A stretch of 64,000 bases of DNA from Geothrix rubra (GCF_030268065.1 NZ_BSDD01000003.1:310001-374000); one strand, 5' to 3'. Shown: positions 33,665 through 43,080, numbered from the stretch's first letter. Notes: a model not told the origin generated them from the sequence alone. Translations and numbers: made by a program.

Positions 33665-35057
33665 CCCCGTACACCGTGGCGCCGTAGTGCTCCGGGTCCC
33701 AGGGCCGGGCAGCGTTCCAGTCGCCGAAGGCGTGGGAGCCGTCCGTGCGGACCCGGAGGGTGTAGGTCCCCTTCGGCAGGGTGACCAGCTCGTCGACCTG
33801 GCGGTTCTTCGAGGCCCCGCCGGCGGGTTCGCTGCGCAGGGCGTCCAGGCGCCAGACGGTCTTTCCCGAGGCATCCTCGATCCAGGCCCCGTCGGCCATC
33901 TCGTCGCCATCCCGCTCGCCGATGGCGTAGACGCGCACGGCCTGATCGGCCTTCAGGACGAAGCCGGCCCGCAGGTCCTGGTCGTCCTTCACCCGCACCA
34001 GCTCGGCCAGCACGGGCCCGGGGGCCGGTTCCGGGATCAGGGACACGGCCGCGAGGTCCCCGTCGGCGGGGGTGGAGAGGGTCAGGCCGTACAGCCCGGG
34101 ATCGCAGGGGGGCTGGGCGTTCCAGTCCGCGGGCGAGTGGGAGTCGTCGGTCACGAAGGTGGCGACATAGGTGCCGGCCGGGAGCTGGACCACCTCCACC
34201 TGCCGCCGGTTCTTCTCGGCGCCGCCCGCATACCGGGCCTTGTCCGGGGTCATCTCCCAGACGGCCTTCCGGGTGCGGGCGTCCTGGATCCAGCCCGTGT
34301 CCACCATCCGGCGGCCGCTGGCTTCGCCCTCGGCATAGACATGCACGGCGATGGGCCGGCGGACCAGGAAGGCCTGGCTCCAGCGGCCCCCGTCCCGGTC
34401 GGCGGCCAGGATCAGGAAACTGTTCTTCCAGCGCAGGGGGGCGGCGAAGGCCGCCACCGAGGCGGCCTCGGCGGAGGGCACGCTCACCTGCAGGCCGTAC
34501 CGGCCCACCCGGCGGCGCCATTCCTGCGTGACGCCTTCCCGGCTCAGGCCGAGGGCTCCCAGGAGGCTGTGGCTCCCCCGCGGCCCGGTCCCGGGCCCCA
34601 GGTCCCGCCGGTCGATGTTGCGGATCCAGCCGGCGAAGAAGAGGTTCTCGCCGAAACCGTAGTCGGCGAAATAGGCCTCGTAGCGTCCCGCGGGCAGATC
34701 CAGGTACCGGTCTGCGACCCGGTCGGAGCCGTCCCGCCGGCTCGTGACGCCATCCATCTGCCAGACCACCTCCCGGGTGGCGGCGTCCAGGATCCAGCCC
34801 GAGGCGAAGAGCTGGGTCCCGGCGCGCCCCTCCCACCAGAAGCGAACGCCGGCCCCCCGGGCGAACACGTGGACCTTCATGGGGCGCGGCAGGGTGAAGC
34901 CCTGCTGGCGGACTTCGGCGGAGGCCAGGTCCCCCAGGGTGGCCACGGGCGTCTCCTGGGCCCTCAGGGCCGCGGGTCCGAGGCCCGTGGCCAGCAGGGC
35001 CAGGCAGACGGCCTGGAGGAGGCGGATGGGAAGGGCGGCGGACGGGGTGAGGGCCAT
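33657..35057 (-). CDS. Secreted protein with three ~100-residue repeats, unknown function
   Basis: A 466-residue exported protein: signal peptide IRLLQAVCLALLATGLGPAA, cleavage near LRAQ. Three related repeats follow at about residues 52-190, 228-328 and 362-464. Each has V.V.A.G, then GWI.DA.T..VW, then LPAGTY or LPKGTY; repeats 2 and 3 also share KNR..V and DDSH/DGSH..DWNA..P.DP..YG.T. The pattern resembles a beta-sandwich with an acidic, aromatic edge, perhaps for binding carbohydrate, peptide or calcium. I do not recognise the family. The gene overlaps the PAS gene tail-to-tail. A GGGAG site precedes its ATG. Confidence 0.75.
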   Translation of the reverse strand: MALTPSAALPIRLLQAVCLALLATGLGPAALRAQETPVATLGDLASAEVRQQGFTLPRPMKVHVFARGAGVRFWWEGRAGTQLFASGWILDAATREVVWQMDGVTSRRDGSDRVADRYLDLPAGRYEAYFADYGFGENLFFAGWIRNIDRRDLGPGTGPRGSHSLLGALGLSREGVTQEWRRRVGRYGLQVSVPSAEAASVAAFAAPLRWKNSFLILAADRDGGRWSQAFLVRRPIAVHVYAEGEASGRRMVDTGWIQDARTRKAVWEMTPDKARYAGGAEKNRRQVEVVQLPAGTYVATFVTDDSHSPADWNAQPPCDPGLYGLTLSTPADGDLAAVSLIPEPAPGPVLAELVRVKDDQDLRAGFVLKADQAVRVYAIGERDGDEMADGAWIEDASGKTVWRLDALRSEPAGGASKNRQVDELVTLPKGTYTLRVRTDGSHAFGDWNAARPWDPEHYGATVYGVK

Positions 35058-35150
35058 GGGAGCTCCCGGAGGACGTTCCCAAGGTAGGCCGGAGGGACCC
35101 CCCGGAGGCGGGGAGACCGGCGAACGGCGGCCCCGCGCCGGCGGGTGGGT

Positions 35151-35744
35151 TCAGCGGTCCCGCGTGTAGAGGATCTCGGAGACCTTCACGGGCCGCCCGT
35201 CGATCCCCTGGCCCCACCAGGCCACGGCATGGTGGTCCGGGTCCCACCACGTGTCCGTCACCCGCCAGCCCGAGGCGGCGTGTCCGCCCACCGAACCGGC
35301 CGGGGACGGGCCCAGGAGGGTGAGCACATGGCCGGTGCCGTCGAAGGTGCCCTCCAGGGAGATGACACCGGTGCCGAAATCGTCGAGCCACTCGGCCACA
35401 TAGGCGTTCCGCTGGCGGTCGAAGCCGGTGAGTCCCAGGCCGTGGAAGGGATGGCCGTCCAGGGTGGTGGCGTAGTCCTCCTGCAGGAAGCGCCCCCCCA
35501 GGACGAGCCGGCAGGTGGCGGTGCCGTCGGCCTCGTTCCACTTCTCCCCCGTGGGCAGCCAGTCCGTCTGCCGGGTGGTCCAGGCCCCCACGTAGGCCTT
35601 CAGCCGGGCGTGGGCCGCCGTGGGGGCGGCCGAGTCCAGCCAGGCCTGGAAGGCCTTGGGGTCCATGGCCGGGGCCTTGGGGGGGCCCGCGGCCAGCAGG
35701 ACCGGGAGCATCAGGAGGGCTGCGGATCGGGAGTACAGAGGCAT
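35151..35744 (-). CDS. DUF1579-family secreted protein
   Basis: A 197-residue protein with a signal peptide (AALLMLPVLLAAGPPKAPA) and a lipocalin-like domain seen in DUF1579: LKAYVGAWTTRQTDW, LVLGGRFLQEDYATTLDG, GLTGFDRQRNAYVAEWLDDFGT and a closing WWGQGIDGRPVKVSEI. The fold suggests binding of a small hydrophobic molecule in the periplasm, but no member has a proven role I can rely on. The start at 35744 is the only one in front of the signal peptide; the frame upstream runs antisense to the M13 gene. It is divergent from the M13 peptidase, with 132 bases between. Confidence 0.8.
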   Translation of the reverse strand: MPLYSRSAALLMLPVLLAAGPPKAPAMDPKAFQAWLDSAAPTAAHARLKAYVGAWTTRQTDWLPTGEKWNEADGTATCRLVLGGRFLQEDYATTLDGHPFHGLGLTGFDRQRNAYVAEWLDDFGTGVISLEGTFDGTGHVLTLLGPSPAGSVGGHAASGWRVTDTWWDPDHHAVAWWGQGIDGRPVKVSEILYTRDR

Positions 35745-35876
35745 GGCGGACTCCGGGGCGGAATGCCGCTCCTGGGATGCCGCGGGGGCCTCCCATGTTC
35801 CATCCGGCTCTCCGCGGGCCCCCGTGCCATCCTGGAAGGCCTCGCGCCGAGCCCGCGAGCCTCTCCGGGAGTCCCC

Positions 35877-37952
35877 ATGTCCCCGCGCCATCCCTGGAAC
35901 GCGTCCCTCCTCGCCCTGGCCCTGGTGGCCGGACCCCTGGCCGCCGGCGCGCCCGCCGCCGCCCCGGCCAAGGCGGCCACCCCCGGCCTCGACCTCGCCG
36001 GCATGGACCGCACCGTGAAACCGGGCGACGACTTCTTCGCCTACACCAACGGAACCTGGTTCAAGCACACCGTCATCCCGCCGGACCGCAGCGCCGACGG
36101 CCCCTTCGCCCACCTCTTCGACCTCACGAACCGCCGCACCGGCGGGATCATCCTCGCCGCGGCGAAGGCCAAGGCCCCCGAGGGCACCGAGCTGCGGAAG
36201 ATCGGCGACTACTACCGCGCCTTCCTGGACACCGCCGCCATCGAGCAGGCGGGCCTGAAGCCCATCCAGCCGCTCCTGGCGCAGGTCCAGGCCCTCGGCG
36301 ACCGGAAGGCCCTCTCCGCCTTCCTGGGCGGCACCCTGCGGGCCGACGTGGACGCCATCAACGCCACGAACCTCTACACCGACAACCTGTTCGGCCTGTG
36401 GGTGGCCCAGGACCTGAACGATCCCAGCCACTACTCGGCCTTCCTGCTCCAGGGCGGCCTGGGCATGCCCGACCGGGACTACTACCTGGATCCCTCGCCC
36501 CGCATGCAGGCCGTCCGCGACCAGTACCGGGCCCACATCGCCCGGGTGCTGGCCCTGGCCGGCGAGAAGGACGCGGAAGCCAAGGCCGCCCGCGTCCTGG
36601 ATCTGGAGCACCGCATCGCCGAGGCCCACGCCACCCGCGAGGACTCGGAGGAGGTGAAGAAGGGCGACAACCCCTGGAGCCGCGCGGACTTCACGACGAA
36701 GGCCCCGGGCATGGACTGGGAGGCCTTCTTCGCCGCCGCGGGCCTCGGGGCCCAGCAGACCTTCGTGGCCTGGCAGCCGGGTGCCGTCACCGGGCTCTCC
36801 GCCCTGGTGGCCGGCCAGCCCCTGGAGACCTGGAAGGACTACCTCGCCTTCCACGCCCTGGACCACCACGCCGCCGTGCTGCCCAAGGCCTTCGGCGACG
36901 AGGCCTTCGCCTTCTACGGCAAGGTCATCCAGGGCACGCCGCAGCAGCGGGACCGCCAGAAGCGGGCCGTGGACGCCACCAACGCCGCCCTGGGCGATGC
37001 CGTGGGCCGCCGCTACGCCGAGAAGTACTTCCCCGCCGCCGACAAGGCCCGGGCCCAGGCCATGGTGCAGAACATCCTGGCGGCCTTCCGGGCGCGCATC
37101 GACCAACTCGACTGGATGGCCCCCGAGACGAAGGCCAAGGCCAAGGCCAAGCTGGCCGTGCTGAAGGTGGGCGTGGGCTACCCCGACCGCTGGGAGGACT
37201 ACGGCGCCCTCGAGATCAAGGCCGGGGACGCCTTCGGCAACGAGGACCGGGCCGAGCGGTTCCAGCTCCACCAGGCCGTCGCCAAGCTGGGCCGGCCCGT
37301 GGACCGCGGCGAGTGGGTGATGACGCCCCAGACCGTCAACGCCGTGAACCTGCCCGTGATGAACGCCCTGAACTTCCCGGCGGCCATCCTGCAGCCCCCC
37401 TTCTACGATCCGAAGCGGCCCGAGGCCATGAACTACGGCTCCATCGGCGCGGTCATCGGCCACGAGATCAGCCACAGCTTCGACAACCAGGGCGCCCTCT
37501 TCGACGACCAGGGCCGCCTGAAGAACTGGTGGACCGAGAAGGACTTCGCCCACTTCGAGGCCTCGGCGGACCAGCTGGCCCGGCAGTTCGACGCCTACCG
37601 GCCCTTCCCCGACGCCCACGTGAACGGCAAGCTCACCCTCGGCGAGAACATCGCCGACGTGGCGGGCCTCGCCGCCGCCCTGGACGCCTACCACCTGTCC
37701 CTGAAGGGCAAGGCTGCGCCGACGGTGGGCGGGTTCACCGGCGACCAGCAGTTCTTCATCGCCTTCGGCCAGAGCTGGCGCACCAAGATGCGCGAGGCCG
37801 CCCTGCGCCAGCGCCTGCTCGCCGACGGCCACGCCCCCGCCGAGTACCGCGCCGACACTGTGCGCAACCTCGATGCCTGGTACGCCGCCTTCGCCGTCAA
37901 GCCCGGCGAGAAGCTCTACCTGGCGCCCAAGGACCGCGTGAAGATCTGGTAG
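35877..37952 (+). CDS. M13-family metallopeptidase (neprilysin-like), secreted
   Basis: A 691-residue zinc endopeptidase. After a signal peptide (ASLLALALVAGPLAAG), the N-terminal domain opens with KPGDDFFAYTNGTW. The catalytic region has NAFxxP-like NALNFPAAILQPPFYD, the zinc motif GAVIGHEISHSFDNQGALFD and the second-shell GENIADVAGLAAAL. Its ending, GEKLYLAPKDRVKIW, replaces the usual CxxW with KIW, as in many bacterial members without the terminal disulfide. It should degrade oligopeptides in the periplasm. CGGGAG lies upstream of the start at 35877. Confidence 0.94.
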   Translation: MSPRHPWNASLLALALVAGPLAAGAPAAAPAKAATPGLDLAGMDRTVKPGDDFFAYTNGTWFKHTVIPPDRSADGPFAHLFDLTNRRTGGIILAAAKAKAPEGTELRKIGDYYRAFLDTAAIEQAGLKPIQPLLAQVQALGDRKALSAFLGGTLRADVDAINATNLYTDNLFGLWVAQDLNDPSHYSAFLLQGGLGMPDRDYYLDPSPRMQAVRDQYRAHIARVLALAGEKDAEAKAARVLDLEHRIAEAHATREDSEEVKKGDNPWSRADFTTKAPGMDWEAFFAAAGLGAQQTFVAWQPGAVTGLSALVAGQPLETWKDYLAFHALDHHAAVLPKAFGDEAFAFYGKVIQGTPQQRDRQKRAVDATNAALGDAVGRRYAEKYFPAADKARAQAMVQNILAAFRARIDQLDWMAPETKAKAKAKLAVLKVGVGYPDRWEDYGALEIKAGDAFGNEDRAERFQLHQAVAKLGRPVDRGEWVMTPQTVNAVNLPVMNALNFPAAILQPPFYDPKRPEAMNYGSIGAVIGHEISHSFDNQGALFDDQGRLKNWWTEKDFAHFEASADQLARQFDAYRPFPDAHVNGKLTLGENIADVAGLAAALDAYHLSLKGKAAPTVGGFTGDQQFFIAFGQSWRTKMREAALRQRLLADGHAPAEYRADTVRNLDAWYAAFAVKPGEKLYLAPKDRVKIW

Positions 37953-37969
37953 AGCCCCGCCGGAACCCC

Positions 37970-38000
37970 GTCCGCGCCTTCCGAGCCGGGAGGCGCGGAC
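37970..38000 (+). terminator. Hairpin terminator after M13 peptidase gene
   Basis: GTCCGCGCCT (37970-37979) pairs perfectly with AGGCGCGGAC (37991-38000) across an 11-base loop, 17 bases after the stop. Confidence 0.65.
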
Positions 38001-38142
38001 GCTTTCCGGCCCGGCGTCGCCTGCCCCACCACCGGGGCCCGCTCCCCCGGAAGGGCGGGTCAGGCCGGAGCGGCTACCGAGGCGAATCCCCTGATCAGAC
38101 CCGGGGATCCTCCTGGCCTGGACTGCAAACCGGACGAGGTCT

Positions 38143-39495
38143 TCAAGCCATTGCAGGCAGGAAGATCTTGAAGGAGGCGCCGCTCCCCGGCTCGCTCCGC
38201 ACGCAGATCCCGCCGCCGTGGCTGCTGAGGATGCCGATCACGGCGGCCAGGCCAAGGCCGCGGCCGGCGAACTTGGTCGAGAAGAAGGGGTCGAAGGCCC
38301 GCTCCGCCACCTCGGGGGTCATGCCCAGCCCCGTGTCCATCACCTCCACGGTGACATAGCGTCCCGGCGCCATGGGCAGGACCGATAGTCCGGACCGGGT
38401 GGTGGCCTCGACGATCGCCTCCGATCGCGTCAGGACGTTGATCACGCCCTCCCCGCCCTCCGGGATCGCCTCCAGGGCGTTCATGACCAGGTTCATCAGG
38501 ATCTGGAAGATCTTGGTGGAGTCTCCCACCACGGAGGGAAGGCCCTCCCCCAGGTCACAGTCGATGCGCACATTCCCGGGGACGGAGGCCGAGATGATCT
38601 GGAGGATTTCGTTGACGACGACGTTGATGTCCACCTGCCGGGGGATGATCTTCTCGTTTCCCGCATAGGACAGGAGCTGCTGGGTGAGATCCGCGGCCTT
38701 CAGGGAGGCCTTCTCGATGGCCTCGAAGTAGGGTGCCAGCCGAGCCTCCGGGCCCGCCACCATGAGGGCCAGGTTCGCGTTGCCCAGGATGACCGTGAGG
38801 AGGTTGTTGAAATCATGGGCTACGCCTCCCGCGAGGAGGCCCACCGTCTTGAGCTTCTCGACCTGCTGAAGCTGCTCTTCGAGTTTGGCCTTCAATGCCT
38901 CCGCCGCCTTGCGCTCGGTGATGTCGCTCACCACGACCCGGTCCACGGGCGCCTGCTCGTCCTCCTGCCCATGGCCCGAGAACGAATCGCGGGCGGAGGT
39001 GGCCGCCAGATGCGCCCAGAAGACCGATCCGTCCGCCTTCACCATCCGCAGGTCGCACGCATAGGGTTTTCCCGTTTCGAGGAACCGCTTGCGCTGGAGG
39101 TAGTAGGTGTCCTGGTCCTCCTTGTGGATGAACCGCGTGATCGGCTGCTTGACGAGAGAGGCCCTGGGGACCCCCAGCAGGGCCACGGCGGTGAAGTTCG
39201 CTTCCACGATCAGCCCTTCCGTGGAGACGACAAAATAGCCCACGGGCGCCAGGTCATAGAGGTCGAAATAGCGCGCTCGGGCCGTGTCGAGCTCGGCCTG
39301 CACGCGATTCAGCTCCTCGTTCTGCATCTCCAGTTCGATCTGGTGCACGCGGAGTTCGTGGAGGCTCTGGCGCATGTCCCGTGGGGAGATCACCTCATGG
39401 TGGTCGTCCACCAGGACGCCCTTCCCGTTGGCGATCTCCTCGGCTCGCCAGCGCAGCTCAGCCATTTTCCGGGATGCTTCCTGCTTCCTTTTCAT
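38143..39495 (-). CDS. PAS-domain histidine kinase
   Basis: A 450-residue sensor kinase. A helical N-terminus with a coiled coil (LHELRVHQIELEMQNEELNRVQAELD) precedes one PAS domain (about 75-195). The phospho-accepting histidine is H227 in GGVAHDFNNLLTVILGN, and the ATP-binding domain has NLVMNALEAIPEGG, DTGLGMTPEV and GRGLGLAAVIGIL. No membrane segment is visible, so it senses a cytoplasmic cue. There is no receiver domain and no adjacent response regulator. The start at 39495 has GGGAGG upstream and overlaps the CheB-CheR hybrid's 3' end by 38 bases. Confidence 0.92.
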   Translation of the reverse strand: MKRKQEASRKMAELRWRAEEIANGKGVLVDDHHEVISPRDMRQSLHELRVHQIELEMQNEELNRVQAELDTARARYFDLYDLAPVGYFVVSTEGLIVEANFTAVALLGVPRASLVKQPITRFIHKEDQDTYYLQRKRFLETGKPYACDLRMVKADGSVFWAHLAATSARDSFSGHGQEDEQAPVDRVVVSDITERKAAEALKAKLEEQLQQVEKLKTVGLLAGGVAHDFNNLLTVILGNANLALMVAGPEARLAPYFEAIEKASLKAADLTQQLLSYAGNEKIIPRQVDINVVVNEILQIISASVPGNVRIDCDLGEGLPSVVGDSTKIFQILMNLVMNALEAIPEGGEGVINVLTRSEAIVEATTRSGLSVLPMAPGRYVTVEVMDTGLGMTPEVAERAFDPFFSTKFAGRGLGLAAVIGILSSHGGGICVRSEPGSGASFKIFLPAMA

Positions 39496-42400
39496 CGGGC
39501 ACCTCCCTCGATTCCCTGCGACGTGCCGCCGCCGCCTGGGCGGACGATCCACCTGGCATGGGGTCCGGAATGCCCCTGCTCAGGCCGAACCACTTCACGA
39601 TCTGCCCCGCGGGGTTGCGCAGGGGGGTCACGCGTGTGTCGAACCACTTGAAGTCCCCGCCGTGATGGCACAGGCGGAATTCGGCCGTGAAGGGCTCCCC
39701 CGTCGCCACGGCCGTGTCCCACGCCGCCTTCAGCGCGCCCCGGTCCTCCGGGTGGACCTGGTCCAGCCAGCTGGAACCCAGCCGATGGGACTCCGGAATC
39801 CCCGCGTACTCGATCCACTGGGGACTGAGGTAGTCGTAGAGGCCATCGGGTCGGCACATCCAGAGGAGCTGCGGCAGGGACCCGGCCAGCTCCCGGAAGA
39901 GGGATTCGCTCTCCTGCAGCGCCGCCCGGATCCCCTTCATGTCCGTGATGTCGACGAACGTGAGGACCGCTCCCTCGATCACGTTGTCCAGCGTCCGGTA
40001 GAGCTGGATGCGCATCGTGTACCACCTGCCGTCCAGCGTCTGGACTTCCCGCTCCTTCGTGACCAGCGTGTCCAGCACTTCCTGCACGTCCGCCACGAGC
40101 TGTTCGCACCCCACCAGGTTCGACACGATGTGGCCGACCGGGCGGCCCACATCGCCGAGGATCAGGTTGATGATCCGCGTGGCGGCGGGTGTGAAGCGCA
40201 GGATGCGCAGCTGGTGGTCCACGAAGATGGTGCCGATGCCAGTGCCGGCCAGCAGGTTGTTCATGTCGTTGTTGGCCCGGGTGAGGTCGGCCACCTTCAT
40301 CTGCAGCTCCGAATTGACCGTCGCCAGCTCCTCGTTCACGGACTGCAGCTCCTCCTTCGAGGTCTCCAGCTCCTCGTTGGTCGATTGCAGCTCCTCGTTC
40401 ACCGACTGCATCTCCTCGTTGGAGGACTTCAGCTCCTCGTTGGCCGTCTCCAGTTCCTCGTTCGAGGCCTTGAGGTACTCCTCCTTGGCCTGCAGCTCCT
40501 GCTTGAGGGCCTCGACCCGGGCCTCGGTCTCCGTCGAGGAGCCGCCGTCCCCCGGGGAAGGACCAAGTCCCGCAGCCTCCGCAGGCAGGGGCTCATCCAG
40601 GATGATCAGGTACAGGGGCACCCCGGACTTGGCGGCGGGTCCGTTCGTCACCGGGCTGGCCGTCAGGTTGACCCTGACGTGGCCGCCATTCGTCCTGATC
40701 GTGAGCCCCTGGCGGCGGACGACCGCATTCGAGCCCACCGCCTGATGGAGGGCGGTCGTCAGTTCCCGCCGCAACCCCTCCCGGGCCATCTTCAGGATGT
40801 TGTGGATCCCAGGCTCCCCGGGAGGAAGTTCCAGGTACTGGCCGGTGCGGCCGTGGAGGTAGAGGATGTCCCCCCGCCCGTTGACCAGCGCACCCGCGGG
40901 CACGGCCTGCCGGAGCAGCGCCTGTTCGGCCAGCTCCCGCAGGGGTTGCTTCCCGGAAGGACCGGCACTGCCCGCGATGTGCGGGAGGGGGGTGTCCATG
41001 CCGACGGCGGTCGGGTGGATCCGGGTCAGGGTCGCGAGGTGCCCGCCCTGGGCAGCATCCCTCCGCTGGTACAACTTGGCCTTGCGATCCAGCACGACGA
41101 ACAGGTCGCCGAATTCTCCCACGGTCTCCGAGGTCCCCTGGAACAGGAATCCACCGGGATTCAGCGCGTAGTGGAAGAGGGGAATCAGCTTCTTCTGCAG
41201 CTCCCCTCCCATGTAGATGAGGAGGTTGCGGCAGCTGATCAGGTCGAGCTTCGAGAAGGGCGGGTCCTTGATCAGGTCCTGCTCGGAGAAGACCAGCATG
41301 TCCCGGATGGCCTTGTGGATGCGGTAGTAGCCGCCATCGGGCTCGGCCGTGAAGAAGCGCGACAGCCGCTCCGGCGTCAGGTCGGTGGCGATGCTGGCCG
41401 GGAACACGCCTGCCCGGGCCGAGGCGATCGACTGGCCGTCGAGGTCGGTGGCGAAGATCTGCACCGGGAAGCTCTGCTTCAGGGCATCCATCCCCTCCCG
41501 CAGCAGGATCGCGAGGGAATAGGCCTCCTCGCCGGTGGAGCAGCCCGCCGACCAGATGCGGACCGGGCTGCCCTCGGATTTGCCCGCCAGGATCCTGGGG
41601 ATGACCTGTTCCCCGAGCGCCTTGAAGGCGGCTGGATCCCGGAAGAAGCTCGTCACCCCGATCAGCAGGTCGCGGAAGAGCGCCCCCCCTTCCGTTGGCG
41701 TGCTGTGGAGGTACTTCAGGTAGCCCTCCATGGTGTCGATCTGGTGGATGGCCATCCGCCGCTCGATGCGCCGCTGGATGGTGCTGGGCTTGTAGTTGGA
41801 GAAATCGTGGCCCGTCTGCGCCCGCAGCAGGACGAAGACCTTGTTCAGGGCGTTCTCCGACTTCGGCGGGGCCGCCGAAGCCGCGCGAGGGGGCTTGCCG
41901 AAGGCGTGGGCCACGTAGCCGATCAGCTGGGCGGCCATCTCGGCTGGCGGAAGTTCATAGTCCACCAGGCCCGTGCCGATGGCGCTTCGCGGCATGCCGT
42001 CGTACTCGGTGGAGCCGGGGTTCTGGGCCATGACCATGCCACCCTCGCCCTTGATGGCCCGGACGCCCATGGTGCCATCGCTGCCGGTGCCGGAGAGCAC
42101 GATGCCGATGGCCCGCTCGCGCTGGTCCTGGGCCAGGGAGCGGAAGAAGAAGTCGATGGGCAGCCGCTGGCCGCGCGGAGCGCCCGGCTCCATCAACTGC
42201 AGGGTGCCATGCAGGAAGGCCATGTCCTTGTTGGGCGGGATGATGTAGATGCAGTTCGGCTTGACGGACATCCCGTCCTCGACCTCGAAGACCTGCATGC
42301 GGGTGCAGCGCCTGATGAGGTCGGTGAGGATGCTCGCATGGTCCGGGGCGAGGTGCTGGACCAGGACGAAGGCCATGCCTGGGTCGGTTTCAGCCGGCAT

Positions 42401-42613
42401 GCCGGAGAAGAAGGCCTCGAAGGCGGCCAATCCCCCGGCCGAGGCCCCGATGCCGACAATGGGGAGCGGGACATCCCGCCTTCCGCCCGACCGTCGGCCC
42501 CGCTTGTCCAGGGCGGCAGGATCGGCTTCCGGAACAGCTCCCTGGGGCTCGGCCGCGTCGACCGCCGGCGCCTGGATCGCCTGTTCCTTGGGGTCCTTTC
42601 TCTTTCCTGCCAT
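39458..42613 (-). CDS. CheB-CheR-PAS hybrid signalling protein
   Basis: A 1051-residue multidomain protein. Residues about 50-235 are a CheB methylesterase domain (GIGASAGG with Ser58, VQHLAPDH with His87, LSGTGSDG). About 265-520 is a CheR methyltransferase (FFRDPAAF, IWSAGCSTGEEAYSLAI, ISCRNLLIYMG). Two PAS domains flank a long coiled coil built from repeated N/S-EEL heptads (EELETANEELKSSNEEMQSV). This architecture occurs as a stand-alone sensory hub outside chemotaxis operons and usually works with a histidine kinase, as here. What it methylates is unknown; no MCP gene is present in this window. Confidence 0.93.
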   Translation of the reverse strand: MAGKRKDPKEQAIQAPAVDAAEPQGAVPEADPAALDKRGRRSGGRRDVPLPIVGIGASAGGLAAFEAFFSGMPAETDPGMAFVLVQHLAPDHASILTDLIRRCTRMQVFEVEDGMSVKPNCIYIIPPNKDMAFLHGTLQLMEPGAPRGQRLPIDFFFRSLAQDQRERAIGIVLSGTGSDGTMGVRAIKGEGGMVMAQNPGSTEYDGMPRSAIGTGLVDYELPPAEMAAQLIGYVAHAFGKPPRAASAAPPKSENALNKVFVLLRAQTGHDFSNYKPSTIQRRIERRMAIHQIDTMEGYLKYLHSTPTEGGALFRDLLIGVTSFFRDPAAFKALGEQVIPRILAGKSEGSPVRIWSAGCSTGEEAYSLAILLREGMDALKQSFPVQIFATDLDGQSIASARAGVFPASIATDLTPERLSRFFTAEPDGGYYRIHKAIRDMLVFSEQDLIKDPPFSKLDLISCRNLLIYMGGELQKKLIPLFHYALNPGGFLFQGTSETVGEFGDLFVVLDRKAKLYQRRDAAQGGHLATLTRIHPTAVGMDTPLPHIAGSAGPSGKQPLRELAEQALLRQAVPAGALVNGRGDILYLHGRTGQYLELPPGEPGIHNILKMAREGLRRELTTALHQAVGSNAVVRRQGLTIRTNGGHVRVNLTASPVTNGPAAKSGVPLYLIILDEPLPAEAAGLGPSPGDGGSSTETEARVEALKQELQAKEEYLKASNEELETANEELKSSNEEMQSVNEELQSTNEELETSKEELQSVNEELATVNSELQMKVADLTRANNDMNNLLAGTGIGTIFVDHQLRILRFTPAATRIINLILGDVGRPVGHIVSNLVGCEQLVADVQEVLDTLVTKEREVQTLDGRWYTMRIQLYRTLDNVIEGAVLTFVDITDMKGIRAALQESESLFRELAGSLPQLLWMCRPDGLYDYLSPQWIEYAGIPESHRLGSSWLDQVHPEDRGALKAAWDTAVATGEPFTAEFRLCHHGGDFKWFDTRVTPLRNPAGQIVKWFGLSRGIPDPMPGGSSAQAAAARRRESREVPDEKEAGSIPENG

Positions 42614-42721
42614 GGTGTCCGTCCCCTCCTCGATCCGAACGGCGCCTGTGCCGCTTCCCTTCCATGCCTCCGGTCCGGGTCACCCGCGACAACCGCCGCG
42701 CGGGTGCGAGCCGGGCGTCGC

Positions 42722-42919
42722 TCAGGGGGCGGGGGGTCTCCCCCTGAGGCTGGCTCCCAGCCGATGGGGCTGTTCCTCCGGAAGGTCGCGCCGCTCGGAC
42801 ATGAGGCTGACCTCGCATCCGTACTCGGCGAGGTGCCGTGCCACTTGCCCCGCCCGCTCACGCGGGGCCCCGCGGGGCACACCCGTCAGCTTCGATCCGA
42901 TCTCATCTGGCTTGTGCAT
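42722..42919 (-). CDS. Possible small hypothetical protein (65 aa)
   Basis: The ATG at 42919 is preceded by CGAGG at a suitable distance. The first 45 residues (MHKPDEIGSKLTGVPRGAPR onwards to a helical EYGCEVSLMSERRDL) look protein-like, while the end is rich in proline and arginine. There is no known domain. It lies alone upstream of the CheB-CheR hybrid on the same strand. It may be a real short gene or a chance open frame; the sequence alone does not decide. Confidence 0.3.
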   Translation of the reverse strand: MHKPDEIGSKLTGVPRGAPRERAGQVARHLAEYGCEVSLMSERRDLPEEQPHRLGASLRGRPPAP

Positions 42920-43018
42920 GGGGGCCTCGATTCGGGAGGGACTGGATGGCTCCGGCCCCGTACCTCCCGGGAGACGGCCCCCTGTCGGGGCCGACTCCCA
43001 TGAAGGCAGAACGCTGTG

Positions 43019-43080
43019 GATCCCCGGGGCTGTGGGGGCCAGACCCGGGCAGGTTGGGAAGGATCACAGTCCCGGGGATC
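43019..43080. repeat. Long inverted repeat, 16-bp arms
   Basis: Arms at 43019-43034 and 43065-43080 pair over 16 positions with a single G-U wobble (GATCCCCGGG core), separated by 30 bases. It lies 5 bases beyond the stop of the Arg/Gln-rich protein gene. It may act as its terminator or be a regulatory structure. Confidence 0.55.

Noticed and set aside
40320-40510. Repetitive tract first taken for a tandem DNA repeat
   Set aside because: It encodes the EEL heptads of the CheB-CheR hybrid's coiled coil; the repeats are protein-level and imperfect in DNA.
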